From Deltaproteobacteria bacterium (GTDB lineage Bacteria; SZUA-79; Acidulodesulfobacterales; Acidulodesulfobacteraceae), in contig JAMCUF010000022.1 of NCBI GenBank assembly GCA_023381755.1, positions 1 to 51,824 on the forward strand: 51,824 nucleotides of DNA. Direction: 5' to 3'. The notes under the pieces are model-generated. The model was given only the letters and a program-made list of their open reading frames with translations, was not told where the DNA came from and made no database searches. Of this stretch, positions 28,831 to 37,976 are shown one piece after another. The number at the start of each line of letters is the position of its first letter. Positions within the stretch are counted from its first letter, which is position 1. A program made the position numbers and the translations under genes.

Positions 28831-30183
28831 TCACATGCCGGACATACCAGCCATGGAAGAAGTCTTTTTCCGTTGACTCGAATTGTTTGACATTCCAGCA
28901 ATTCCCTGCGTTCCTGCCGTAGAAGAAGCCTTCTGCGATAAATTTGAATTATTTGACATTCCGGCCATCCCTGGCATTCCAGCCATGGAACCGGCCGTCT
29001 GCGATAGATTAGAGTCGCTAGACATAAGGAACGTTCCCGATACGACGATTCTTTCGCCGCCTTTTACTCCCGATATTACTGGATAGTAATTACCGTATCT
29101 TGTTCCTATAACGACATATTCCGGCATAAAATACCCCTTTCCTTTATAAACGAATATAAGGGGTTTAGCTCCGGTAATAAGAACGGCGGACGCAGGAACC
29201 GCAACGACCTTTTCGCTTTTAACCATAATTTCGGCATTCCCGTACATACCAGGTTTTATCTCGCCGTTTGGATTGTTAAAAACGAGCCTGACCTCGTCAA
29301 CCCTTTTTTTGCCGGCAAGATAAGGGTAAATAAACGAAACCCTGCCATAAAACACCCGCCCGGGATAGGCATTGAATCTTACCCTTACCGCTTCCCCCGT
29401 CTTTACGAAAGGCATATCCTTTTCATAGACCCATATATTCATCCATACGCGGTTAAGCCCCGCCAGTTTATAAAGCGGTTGTCCCGCATTGAAATAACTT
29501 CCCGAAAAAATCGATTTTTTCAAGAAGACGCCGTTTATCGGCGAATAAACGGTAGTATTTGTCAAAATAAGCCTTCCCGTTTTTAACAGGTTCAACTGGC
29601 TGTTTGTTATGCCGAACTGTTTGAGTCTGAAGACGGAGGAGTTTAAAAAAGCTTTAGCCTCTTTTATCCCGAAATTAAAATTGGATTTTTTTAATTTTAT
29701 ATAATTTTCATAGGCAAGCATAAAATCTTTTTCGCTGTTGACTAACTCTGGGCTGTAAACCGTAAAAATAGGCTCCCCCTTATAAACGCCCATACCCGGT
29801 TTATTTATAAAGAGGTTTTTGACGTAACCGCCGTACTTCAACGTTACGGTTCTTTCTAAGGGAACGCTGTAAGCAACCTCGCCTATGGTTTTAATTTTTC
29901 TTGTTAAATTCATTAATTTTGCTTTTCCGACTTTTATGCCGTAAAGCTGTCTTTGAACCGTACTGACTATTATTGCGCCCTTAGCCATGTGAGCTCCGCT
30001 ATGCGAAAGCACGTCTTTCGCGGTAGGTTCTATTTTTAGTTTTGTGTTTACGCTCTTTCCGGCGGAAATCTGTTTTTGTCCGGTAAATATATTAATATTT
30101 TTAAAAAATATAACCGTAACAATGCCGCCGAGAATAAAGGCGAATAAAAATATTAAAATGTTTTTAGCATTATAAGTTTTCAT
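28831..30183 (-). CDS. cusB: CusB-type periplasmic adaptor (membrane fusion protein) with Met-rich C-terminal repeat tail
   Basis: 450 aa; VPLERTVTLKYGGYVKNLFINKPGMGVYKGEPIFTVYSPELV, LYKLAGLNRVWMNIWVYEKDMPFVKTGEAV; tail SNLSQTAGSMAGMPGMAGMSNN repeated. Confidence 0.93.
   Translation of the reverse strand: MKTYNAKNILIFLFAFILGGIVTVIFFKNINIFTGQKQISAGKSVNTKLKIEPTAKDVLSHSGAHMAKGAIIVSTVQRQLYGIKVGKAKLMNLTRKIKTIGEVAYSVPLERTVTLKYGGYVKNLFINKPGMGVYKGEPIFTVYSPELVNSEKDFMLAYENYIKLKKSNFNFGIKEAKAFLNSSVFRLKQFGITNSQLNLLKTGRLILTNTTVYSPINGVFLKKSIFSGSYFNAGQPLYKLAGLNRVWMNIWVYEKDMPFVKTGEAVRVRFNAYPGRVFYGRVSFIYPYLAGKKRVDEVRLVFNNPNGEIKPGMYGNAEIMVKSEKVVAVPASAVLITGAKPLIFVYKGKGYFMPEYVVIGTRYGNYYPVISGVKGGERIVVSGTFLMSSDSNLSQTAGSMAGMPGMAGMSNNSNLSQKASSTAGTQGIAGMSNNSSQRKKTSSMAGMSGM
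28834..29013 (-). repeat. Tandem imperfect 66-bp (22-aa) repeats, about 2.7 copies, encoding the Met-rich CusB tail
   Basis: SNLSQTAGSMAGMPGMAGMSNN / SNLSQKASSTAGTQGIAGMSNN / SSQRKKTSSMAGMSGM, read directly from the ORF. Confidence 0.85.
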
Positions 30184-30206
30184 TTTAATTAACTCCTCAG
30201 TTTATA

Positions 30207-31523
30207 TTATATTTTTCCCATAATTTGTTCGAGCCGCGATTTATCGAGGTAATATTTTGCATTGTAGATGTCCCCTTCGAACTCCGAGTCGATTAACTTT
30301 CCGAAGCTGTCTAACAGCGAGAATGCGGACGACCTTTTTACCTCAAAAGATGCTGTTTCGGCTTTAAAAAGCAGCTTTGCTTCGGGGATATATAAACTTT
30401 CGTATAATCTATAATTGTTTTTGTTTAAACGCATGTCTTTTACATATACGTTAACGCCTTTTATAATGCGCAATTTTTCCCAGCCGATATCGTAAATAGA
30501 CGAAAGCCTGTCCTTTTCGGCTTTATTTATTAATGGTTTCTGGTAGGAGTTAAAATATACGGGCAGGGATATTCCCACAGAAACCGATAAAACGGGAACC
30601 ATCAAATATCTATCTCCGTAACCGGCTTTAAGGTAAAAATCGGGAAGATACGATTGCTTGGCGTATGCGGTTTCATAATCCGATTTTTTGGACAGATATT
30701 TTAACGACTTTAATTCCGGATTAGATTTATATGCCGTTTTTATATCTTCTTTTTCGTTTAATTCATTTGCCGGGGGCGTACCTGTTTTTGCCGCGGGTAT
30801 CTTCGGCAGGACGGCGCGGGTAAATTTAATATCCGAAGATTTTAGCCCCGTGAGTTCGCCCAATAAATAAATTAATTTAGCTTTAGCCTTATTCAGCGAA
30901 AACAATTCCGATTTTAGCGATGCATCTTCCAGCATAGTCCTGATATAAGCAGGAGCGGAAGCGCTCCCAGTGCCGTATTTCTTGGAAATATCCTTAAGGA
31001 TTATATTTAAAAGCAGTCTGTTATATTTTACCACGGCAATCTGCTTTTCTGTTAAAGCAAGATTGTAATAGCTTTCCTTAACCAAATAAGCGGTATTGAT
31101 TTTTAAAGCCCTTGTTTTTGCTTTTAACGACATGTAGGAATACTTATTTATCCGGCTTTTTGTTTCGAGCTTCGAAGGAAAGGGTATTTTCTGGCTTATG
31201 CTGAAGCCGATATCGCTCATCGAATTAATCCCTATGCCGGGGTTATTAAATCCGTTTGCGTCGGTAAGCCCTATGCCTGCTACCGGCTCCGGAAGGGCTT
31301 TTGCAATCATGATTTCTTCTTTGTATCCTTCAGTTTTAAGAACTGATGACGTTATGCGAGGGTTTTTTAAAGAATTTTTTATAAGCATACCCAAAGACAG
31401 AGTATTCGCCATTTTGTCTTTATGCCTATTATGCTTATACCCGTAAGATTTATTAACCGGATTAATAAAGATTGAAAGAACAAAAAATATTACAACAAAC
31501 ATATATGTAAAAGTTTTTTTCAT
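30207..31523 (-). CDS. TolC/CusC-like outer membrane efflux protein
   Basis: 438 aa; signal peptide, long helical outer-membrane-factor-like sequence; downstream genes are CusB- and CusA-like. Confidence 0.85.
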   Translation of the reverse strand: MKKTFTYMFVVIFFVLSIFINPVNKSYGYKHNRHKDKMANTLSLGMLIKNSLKNPRITSSVLKTEGYKEEIMIAKALPEPVAGIGLTDANGFNNPGIGINSMSDIGFSISQKIPFPSKLETKSRINKYSYMSLKAKTRALKINTAYLVKESYYNLALTEKQIAVVKYNRLLLNIILKDISKKYGTGSASAPAYIRTMLEDASLKSELFSLNKAKAKLIYLLGELTGLKSSDIKFTRAVLPKIPAAKTGTPPANELNEKEDIKTAYKSNPELKSLKYLSKKSDYETAYAKQSYLPDFYLKAGYGDRYLMVPVLSVSVGISLPVYFNSYQKPLINKAEKDRLSSIYDIGWEKLRIIKGVNVYVKDMRLNKNNYRLYESLYIPEAKLLFKAETASFEVKRSSAFSLLDSFGKLIDSEFEGDIYNAKYYLDKSRLEQIMGKI

Positions 31524-31723
31524 TGCAGATAAACCTCTTTTAAATTTTTAAATAATGTTATTCCGCAAGACATGCCCATGCCCATCATTCCATCCATACC
31601 CATTTGGAGCTTTTTAGGACTAATTCCTGCGAGCAGGTAAATCCATGCAATAACCGATAGTATTAATAATATTGAAATAATTATCGCTTTCCCCGCAACA
31701 CGGCAGTGATAACACAGGACTTC
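31520..31723 (-). CDS. Possible small Met-rich single-TM protein (not in the supplied ORF track; start uncertain)
   Basis: Open frame: (E)VLCYHCRVAGKAIIISILLILSVIAWIYLLAGISPKKLQMGMDGMMGMGMSCGITLFKNLKEVYLQ*, stop overlapping the tolC-like ATG as ATGA. No ATG before residue 40, so start is non-ATG or the 5' end is frameshifted. Confidence 0.45.
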   Translation of the reverse strand, partial: EVLCYHCRVAGKAIIISILLILSVIAWIYLLAGISPKKLQMGMDGMMGMGMSCGITLFKNLKEVYLQ

Positions 31724-31779
31724 TCATCCTTGTTAATGAACTATGTTTACTGCACGCAAAGCAAAAATTGGCGGTTTAA

Positions 31780-32205
31780 CTAAATAAGAATGTTTTGAGG
31801 GGGATGTGGTATATCGAAAGGAAAATGTTTGATATAAGATTTTTCGGTAGATGAGATTATTTTAATAAAACTATAGTAATAAAATAATGCAGGATAATAA
31901 GCGGCTGGTAAATTCTGACATTCCACGCAGGTTATATAAGATTGCAAATTTAACTTATTGGGATGCCGTGAAACTATTTTTAAAAAAGATAGCGGGGATG
32001 CTTTTTCCATCCCTTTTATCTGTTTTCCCGCTGCCTGCGCCACCTGCATGGGCATTCCGGCTTGCATCGGGGACATGACCATTTGAAGATTAAAGATATA
32101 GCTTACTTCGGTAACCCCGATTAGATAAAAAACCGCAATGGAGGCAAGAGGAAAAAATAGAAAAAGCTTATATTTTTTATTCAAAAAATACTTATCTGTT
32201 TTCAT
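31780..32205 (-). CDS. Hypothetical membrane-anchored protein with Met-rich segment and CxxC
   Basis: From internal Met: MKTDKYFLNKKYKLFLFFPLASIAVFYLIGVTEVSYIFNLQMVMSPMQAGMPMQVAQAAGKQ...YITCVECQN; upstream of the cus-like genes on the same strand. Confidence 0.55.
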   Translation of the reverse strand: MKTDKYFLNKKYKLFLFFPLASIAVFYLIGVTEVSYIFNLQMVMSPMQAGMPMQVAQAAGKQIKGMEKASPLSFLKIVSRHPNKLNLQSYITCVECQNLPAAYYPALFYYYSFIKIISSTEKSYIKHFPFDIPHPPQNILI

Positions 32206-32268
32206 ATTTAGATAATATAACTTAAACCGAACCAGTTTGTCAAAGCAATTTTGGGGACTCAAAAACTA

Positions 32269-32297
32269 TTGACATTATTTTAAAAATCTATTAACAT
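32269..32297 (+). promoter_or_regulatory. Candidate sigma70-type promoter for rplU-rpmA-obg
   Basis: TTGACA (32269-32274), 17-nt spacer, TAACAT (32292-32297), 65 nt upstream of the rplU ATG. Confidence 0.45.
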
Positions 32298-32361
32298 TAT
32301 CTTTTTACATTTATAAATTCATAAATTTCATAAATTTATTTTAAGCAAAGAGGGTTGTTTT

Positions 32362-32673
32362 ATGAATAAATATGCTATTATAAATTCAGGTTCAAAACAA
32401 TACAAGGTATCGGTTGGCGATATTATAAGGATTGAAAGTGTTGACAAAAACAAGGGGGATGAAATATCCTTCAACCCGAGCATGTTAAAAAACAACGATG
32501 ATATTATTCTCGGAGAACAGGCCTTAAAAAATGCAAATGTCAAAGGTGTCGTGGTTGGAAGCGGAAGAGCGAAAAAAATAATCGTATTTAAGATGAAACG
32601 CCGTAAGGATGAAAGAAAAAAAAGGGGGCACAGGCAAAATTTCACCGATATTAAGATAACCGATATTCCATAA
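32362..32673 (+). CDS. rplU: 50S ribosomal protein L21
   Basis: 103 aa; YAIINSGSKQYKVSVGDIIRIE, KMKRRKDERKKRGHRQNFTDIKI. Confidence 0.97.
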   Translation: MNKYAIINSGSKQYKVSVGDIIRIESVDKNKGDEISFNPSMLKNNDDIILGEQALKNANVKGVVVGSGRAKKIIVFKMKRRKDERKKRGHRQNFTDIKITDIP

Positions 32674-32771
32674 ATAAAAATAAGGAACAAACATTTAAAG
32701 TTTTTAATCCACAAATAAAATAAAATAATAAAAAATAAATAATATTTACCAGATAAAATATAGGTGCGGTT

Positions 32772-33032
32772 ATGGCTCACAAAAAAGCGGGCGGTAGTTC
32801 TAGAAACGGACGGGATAGCCAAGGTCAAAGAAGGGGGCACAGAAAATTTGGCGGGGAATTGGTAAGACCCGGCGAAATCATCGTTCGCCAGGTTGGTTCG
32901 TCCTTTCATCCCGGAAAAAATGTCAAAGAAGGAAGGGATTACACTCTTTACTCGATAATAAGCGGCTTCGTTAAATTTCATGCAGGAAAGAACAATAGAA
33001 AATTCGTCAGCATTCTCCCGCGAGAGAAATAA
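32772..33032 (+). CDS. rpmA: 50S ribosomal protein L27
   Basis: 86 aa; [48 protein letters not shown]. Confidence 0.98.
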   Translation: MAHKKAGGSSRNGRDSQGQRRGHRKFGGELVRPGEIIVRQVGSSFHPGKNVKEGRDYTLYSIISGFVKFHAGKNNRKFVSILPREK

Positions 33033-33105
33033 CCGGCCGCGCTTCGCGCTTAGATTTCAATATTTGAAGTCTGCCATGTTCAGGGCAGGCTATGGTCCGG
33101 CGGTT
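33031..33105 (+). other. Structured intergenic element (several stem-loops)
   Basis: AACCG-g-CCG (33031-33039) versus CGG-CGGTT (33098-33105) inverted repeat encloses hairpins GCGC-TTC-GCGC (33039-33049), AGATTTCAA-TAT-TTGAAGTCT (33052-33072) and CTGCC-N8-GGCAG (33071-33088). Some pairings overlap. Confidence 0.4.
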
Positions 33106-33181
33106 TCACTTCCCTCCCCCAAATCCCTCATTATTTATTTTATTTTAAAAATAAATAACAAAAATAGAAACATATTGAAAG

Positions 33182-34231
33182 ATGAAATTTGTAGATAACG
33201 CCGTAATAACGATAATTTCCGGTAATGGCGGTAAAGGCGCCGTAAGTTTTAGGAGAGAAAAATTCATTCCTAAGGGAGGTCCTGATGGCGGGGATGGCGG
33301 GGATGGCGGGGATGTCATTTTTAAAACATCGCATAATGTGACAAGCCTTTTGGATTTTAGGTATAAACCGAAATTTGCCGCCGGAAACGGCGGAAACGGA
33401 CAGGGCAACAATAAAAAAGGGAAGAACGGAAAAGATATCGTTTTAAATGTCCCCGTGGGAACGGCGATAGCCGATTACGACTCCAACGAAGTAATAGCCG
33501 ACCTGACGAAAGACGGCGAAAAAATTAGAATTTTTCGGGGCGGTAAGGGCGGAAAAGGAAATGCCTTTTTTAAATCCTCCGTAAATAGAAGGCCGCGCTT
33601 TTCGCAACCAGGGACGCAAGGGCAGGCAAAAAAAATCCGCCTTGTTCTTAAAAGCCTCGGCGATATAGGGATAATCGGCCTTCCAAACGCGGGTAAATCC
33701 ACCCTTATTTCTAAACTATCAAGGTCTCATCCCGAAATAGCGCCATATCCCTTTACAACAAAAATACCCAATCTCGGTGTTTGCTATGATGATTCCGACA
33801 AAACGTACACAATAGTGGATATACCCGGCATCATTAAGGGAGCGGCGGAGGGTTCCGGTTTGGGTCTAAGATTTTTAACGCATGTGGAAAGATCAAATAT
33901 ACTCCTGCATTTAATCGAAATAGGCGATATCGCCGAAGTAGAAAATAGATATGAAACAGTCATAAACGAAATAAATAAATTTAATAAAGAAATTCTTAAA
34001 AAAACTCAGATAGTCGTCATCAATAAAATCGATTTAATCCCAGGTTTAAAAGAACTTAGCAAAATCATGGACGGAATTAATAATTTTTTAAATAAAAAAG
34101 ATATCAGACCGCTTTTTATTTCCGCATCCGAAAACACCGGCATAGACGCATTAAAGAATAGTTTAAGCATATTAGTCGGCGAATGGGACAGGAAGAAGAA
34201 AGGTTTGATTCCAAACAATAACAATAATTAA
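33182..34231 (+). CDS. obg: GTPase Obg/CgtA
   Basis: 349 aa; Gly-rich GPDGGDGGDGGDVIFK N-domain, GLPNAGKSTLISKLSRSHPEIAPYPFTT. Confidence 0.97.
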   Translation: MKFVDNAVITIISGNGGKGAVSFRREKFIPKGGPDGGDGGDGGDVIFKTSHNVTSLLDFRYKPKFAAGNGGNGQGNNKKGKNGKDIVLNVPVGTAIADYDSNEVIADLTKDGEKIRIFRGGKGGKGNAFFKSSVNRRPRFSQPGTQGQAKKIRLVLKSLGDIGIIGLPNAGKSTLISKLSRSHPEIAPYPFTTKIPNLGVCYDDSDKTYTIVDIPGIIKGAAEGSGLGLRFLTHVERSNILLHLIEIGDIAEVENRYETVINEINKFNKEILKKTQIVVINKIDLIPGLKELSKIMDGINNFLNKKDIRPLFISASENTGIDALKNSLSILVGEWDRKKKGLIPNNNNN

Positions 34232-34395
34232 TTTTATAGCGAAATAGAAACATTTACATATTTTCTATCGCAGGGTTAAGGAAATGCCCAAATGAATTAT
34301 AATGGTAACTATTGCAACGGCATACTATAATGATACATTGTAAAATATCAACATATAAATTTTTCAAATTTTTCCGCAAATAACAAAAAGCATAA

Positions 34396-35556
34396 ATGAA
34401 TAAAAAATACAACGGGTTAAATGATTTTAAAAAATATTTGAATTCTAAAAAAAGAATAGTTTTGAAAATAGGTACTCAGGTACTGCTCAACGATAAGAAT
34501 AAACTTTCCTTATCCGCCTTTAAAAGGATTTGTGATTTTTCATATTCCTTAATACGACAGCAAAAAGAAGTGATACTTGTTTCATCAGGCGCTATAGCAG
34601 CCGGAAAGGGTATATTAAACATGCCGCCTTCTTCAAATAATTTTAGCATGCCTGAAAAACAGGCTTTTGCCGCTTGCGGACAGGCAATATTAATGAAAAA
34701 TTACGGCTTTTTCTGCAAAAAACACGGAATAAAAACAGCGCAAATCCTTTTAACAAAAGATGATATAGCATCCAGAAAAAGGTTTGTCAACGCAAGAAAC
34801 ACGATATATGAACTGTTAAAGAATAAAGTTATGCCCATTATCAACGAAAATGACACAATCTCTTACGAAGAGATAAAATTTTCCGATAACGACCACCTGT
34901 CGGCTCTCGTCTCAAATCTTGTATGCGCCGACTTATTAATAATTCTTTCTGACGTAAAAGGCGTTTATCATAAAAATCCCGTATTGCATAAGGATGCAAA
35001 GCTTATCGACACAATAGGCAGCATAAAGGATTTCATTAAGGATTTTAAGGAAACCTCAAAAAGCTTGCAAGGCACAGGTGGAATGAAATCAAAACTTTAT
35101 GCCGCTTTTATTGCCGCGGAAGCCGGAATAGATACTGTTATTATATCCGGCAGGGATAAAAGAAGCCTTGATTTATTTGTAAATGGCAAGCTGCCCGGAA
35201 CATTTATACCATCTTTAAACAATAACATCAATAAGAAAAAACACTGGCTTTTATTCGGCATGGAAAAAAGGGGACAAATAGTAATCGACAGCGGCGCGGC
35301 AGGCGCAATTATCGACAAAAACAAAAGCCTTCTTGCAAGCGGCATTCTCGCGGTAAACGGTGAATTTAAAAAGGGGGAGGGGGTTTATATCGTAAATACC
35401 CTTGGTAAAATTTTTTCTATCGGCATATCTAATTTTGATTCAAAGGATATAGAAAGAATTAAAGGGCTTAAATCTTATGAAATAAAAACAAAATTGGGCA
35501 ATGACAGCCTTTCGGCGATAGTCGTGCATAAAAACAAACTGGTAGTGACCATTTAA
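34396..35556 (+). CDS. proB: Glutamate 5-kinase
   Basis: 386 aa; RIVLKIGTQVLL, VSSGAIAAGKGIL, GTGGMKSKLYAA, C-terminal PUA-like domain. Confidence 0.96.
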   Translation: MNKKYNGLNDFKKYLNSKKRIVLKIGTQVLLNDKNKLSLSAFKRICDFSYSLIRQQKEVILVSSGAIAAGKGILNMPPSSNNFSMPEKQAFAACGQAILMKNYGFFCKKHGIKTAQILLTKDDIASRKRFVNARNTIYELLKNKVMPIINENDTISYEEIKFSDNDHLSALVSNLVCADLLIILSDVKGVYHKNPVLHKDAKLIDTIGSIKDFIKDFKETSKSLQGTGGMKSKLYAAFIAAEAGIDTVIISGRDKRSLDLFVNGKLPGTFIPSLNNNINKKKHWLLFGMEKRGQIVIDSGAAGAIIDKNKSLLASGILAVNGEFKKGEGVYIVNTLGKIFSIGISNFDSKDIERIKGLKSYEIKTKLGNDSLSAIVVHKNKLVVTI

Positions 35557-35608
35557 GCATGTTAAATCCGGGCAATATTAAATTTTATTTATTTCAGGCA
35601 AATCCATT

Positions 35609-36880
35609 ATGGAACAGAAAACGCAATCGGTAGAAGAAATTGCAAGACATGCCAGCGTTGCAAGCAGTTTTATAGCAAACGCCGGAACAAACACAAAATT
35701 AAATATTCTTAACGCGATTAAAACCCTTCTGATCGAGAACAAAAATAATATAATACTTGAAAACATAAAGGATATAGGCAATGCTAAATCCCATGGGCTT
35801 AGCGCGCAGGTGATAGACAGGCTGACTATATCCGAAAAAACATTCAATTCAATGATAAAGGGGATAGAGGATGTAGAAAAGATTAAAGACCCTGTCGGGG
35901 AAATCGCGGATATTACGGTCAGGCCAAACGGGCTTATGGTTGGAAAGATGCGAATACCCTTAGGTGTTATAGGTATCATCTATGAATCAAGGCCTAACGT
36001 TACAATAGATGCATCCATACTTTGCCTGTTATCGGGAAACGCCGTAATTTTAAGGGGGGGGTCCGAGGCATTTAATTCCAATATGATACTGACCTCCATT
36101 ATCTCGGAAAGTTTAAAACTTAACGGCCTTCCGACCCAAATAGTTTCAATGGTTCCGTATACGGACAGGTCGGCTGTCAAGGATTTAATTTCCCAAAAGG
36201 GATATATCGATTTAATAATACCCAGGGGCGGTGAAGGGCTTATATCTTATGTTACGGAAAATTCTAAAATTCCGGTGATAAAACACGACAAGGGACTTTG
36301 CCATATATATATCGATGAACATGCCGATATTAAAAAGTCGGTTAACGTCGTTATTAACGCAAAAGTTCAAAGGCCGTCCGTCTGCAACGCGCTGGAAACG
36401 CTTTTAGTGCATTCTTCCATACTCGGCAAGTTCATGCCAGAAATACTTAACGAACTTAAAAAATACGACGTGGAAGTCAGGGTTGACACCGAAATTTTAA
36501 ATATATACAAACATAAATTTAATTTTCTTGTGGCGGCGAAAGATGCCGATTGGGACAGTGAATATTTAAATTTAACATTAGCTGTAAAATCGGTTCCCGA
36601 TATGCATGCCGCCATAGAACATATTAAAAAACACGGTTCCAACCATACCGAAGCAATACTCACCGAAAATTACGGCAATGCCCTGGAGTTTATAAAAAGG
36701 GTAAACTCTTCCTGTGTTCTTATCAACGCATCTACAAGGTTTAATGACGGTTTTGAGCTCGGATTGGGGGCGGAAATCGGCATATCCACCTCAAAGATTC
36801 ATGCATTTGGGCCGATGGGCGCCCGCGAGCTTACTACGACTAAATTTATAGTTTTTGGCGATTATCAGACAAGGTCATGA
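35609..36880 (+). CDS. proA: Gamma-glutamyl phosphate reductase
   Basis: 423 aa; GVIGIIYESRPNVTIDASILCLLSGNAVILRGGSEAFNSN, VQRPSVCNALETLLVH. Confidence 0.97.
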   Translation: MEQKTQSVEEIARHASVASSFIANAGTNTKLNILNAIKTLLIENKNNIILENIKDIGNAKSHGLSAQVIDRLTISEKTFNSMIKGIEDVEKIKDPVGEIADITVRPNGLMVGKMRIPLGVIGIIYESRPNVTIDASILCLLSGNAVILRGGSEAFNSNMILTSIISESLKLNGLPTQIVSMVPYTDRSAVKDLISQKGYIDLIIPRGGEGLISYVTENSKIPVIKHDKGLCHIYIDEHADIKKSVNVVINAKVQRPSVCNALETLLVHSSILGKFMPEILNELKKYDVEVRVDTEILNIYKHKFNFLVAAKDADWDSEYLNLTLAVKSVPDMHAAIEHIKKHGSNHTEAILTENYGNALEFIKRVNSSCVLINASTRFNDGFELGLGAEIGISTSKIHAFGPMGARELTTTKFIVFGDYQTRS

Positions 36881-37527
36881 ATATCGGCATTTTCGGCGGA
36901 ACATTTAATCCTATTCATTACGGGCATTTAAGGGCTGCAGAAGAAATTACGCAAAACTTTCTGGAAAGGGTTATATTCGTTCCGACAAATATAACTTCCG
37001 GTAAAAAAAATATATCGCAAAACCCAAAAAACAGGCTTGAAATGATAAATATCGCAATAAACAACCATAAAAAATTCGGAGTTTCGGATATCGAAATTAA
37101 AAGCGGCGGAATCTCCTATTCTTACGATACCGTTACCCGGCTCAATAAGTTATACCCAAATGATGATTTATACTTCATTATAGGAATGGATGCATATTTT
37201 GATTTAAAAAATTGGAAAAACGGTGGACTCCTTTTTGACATGATCAACTTTATCGTTATTAATCGTAACAGTGTAAGATTTGATGCGAAGAATCTGATAA
37301 AACTTGCATCTTTTTTGCCGGACGAGGTAAAATGTGGAATAAACGTCGACCACAAAAATAAAAGATTCATCACATCTAAAAAAAAATATATAAATTTCTT
37401 TAAAATTACAAGAATGGATATTTCATCCACAATAATCAGAGGTAACTTTAAGAAAAATATTTCCAACCTCTATCTATTGCCAAAGGATGTTATTAATTAT
37501 ATAATAAACAATAAAATGTACCTTTAA
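36877..37527 (+). CDS. nadD: Nicotinate-nucleotide adenylyltransferase
   Basis: 216 aa; MNIGIFGGTFNPIHYGHLRAAEE, ISSTIIRG; ATG overlaps the proA stop. Confidence 0.95.
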   Translation: MNIGIFGGTFNPIHYGHLRAAEEITQNFLERVIFVPTNITSGKKNISQNPKNRLEMINIAINNHKKFGVSDIEIKSGGISYSYDTVTRLNKLYPNDDLYFIIGMDAYFDLKNWKNGGLLFDMINFIVINRNSVRFDAKNLIKLASFLPDEVKCGINVDHKNKRFITSKKKYINFFKITRMDISSTIIRGNFKKNISNLYLLPKDVINYIINNKMYL

Positions 37528-37630
37528 CTTTTGATAACCGACAGGATGGTTTAAAACAATTAACGTAAAAATCGAAAGAAAGAAACTAAAAAGAACAAAT
37601 AAGGCTATAAGGTCTATCATAGATTCCCTA

Positions 37631-37936
37631 TTGGAAAAAAGGGCCCACGATATTATAGTCTTGGATATTAGGGGAATTTCCGGAATAGCCGATTTTGTTA
37701 TTATAGCAGGCGGCTCATCCGACCGCCAGATATCGTCGGTAGCCAATAATGTAATAGATTCTATAAAAAAGCACCCGATCGGAGTTGAGGGCCTTTCTAA
37801 TTCAAGGTGGGTTGTAATCGATTATGGAGATGTCATAATACACGTTATCCATGATGACATAAGGCCGTATTATAATCTTGAAGGATTATGGCCGGATGCC
37901 AAAGAATTAATTGTGGAAAAACCGAATAGCCTATGA
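37631..37936 (+). CDS. rsfS: Ribosomal silencing factor RsfS
   Basis: GISGIADFVIIAGGSSDRQISSVANNVIDSIKK...WVVIDYGDVIIHVIHDDIRPYYNLEGLW. N-terminus uncertain: TTG in the track, and the frame stays open further upstream. Confidence 0.9.
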   Translation: MEKRAHDIIVLDIRGISGIADFVIIAGGSSDRQISSVANNVIDSIKKHPIGVEGLSNSRWVVIDYGDVIIHVIHDDIRPYYNLEGLWPDAKELIVEKPNSL

Positions 37937-37976
37937 ATATAACCTATGAATCATTAACCGCTGCCGTTTATTAATT

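Noticed and set aside
32328-32981. 217-aa minus-strand ORF antisense to rplU and the start of rpmA
   Set aside because: Fully overlaps clear ribosomal protein genes on the other strand; the translation has no recognisable domain and looks like a shadow ORF.
33280-33312. Tandem GGCGGGGAT repeats
   Set aside because: These encode the normal GGDGGDGGD glycine-rich region of Obg, a family feature.
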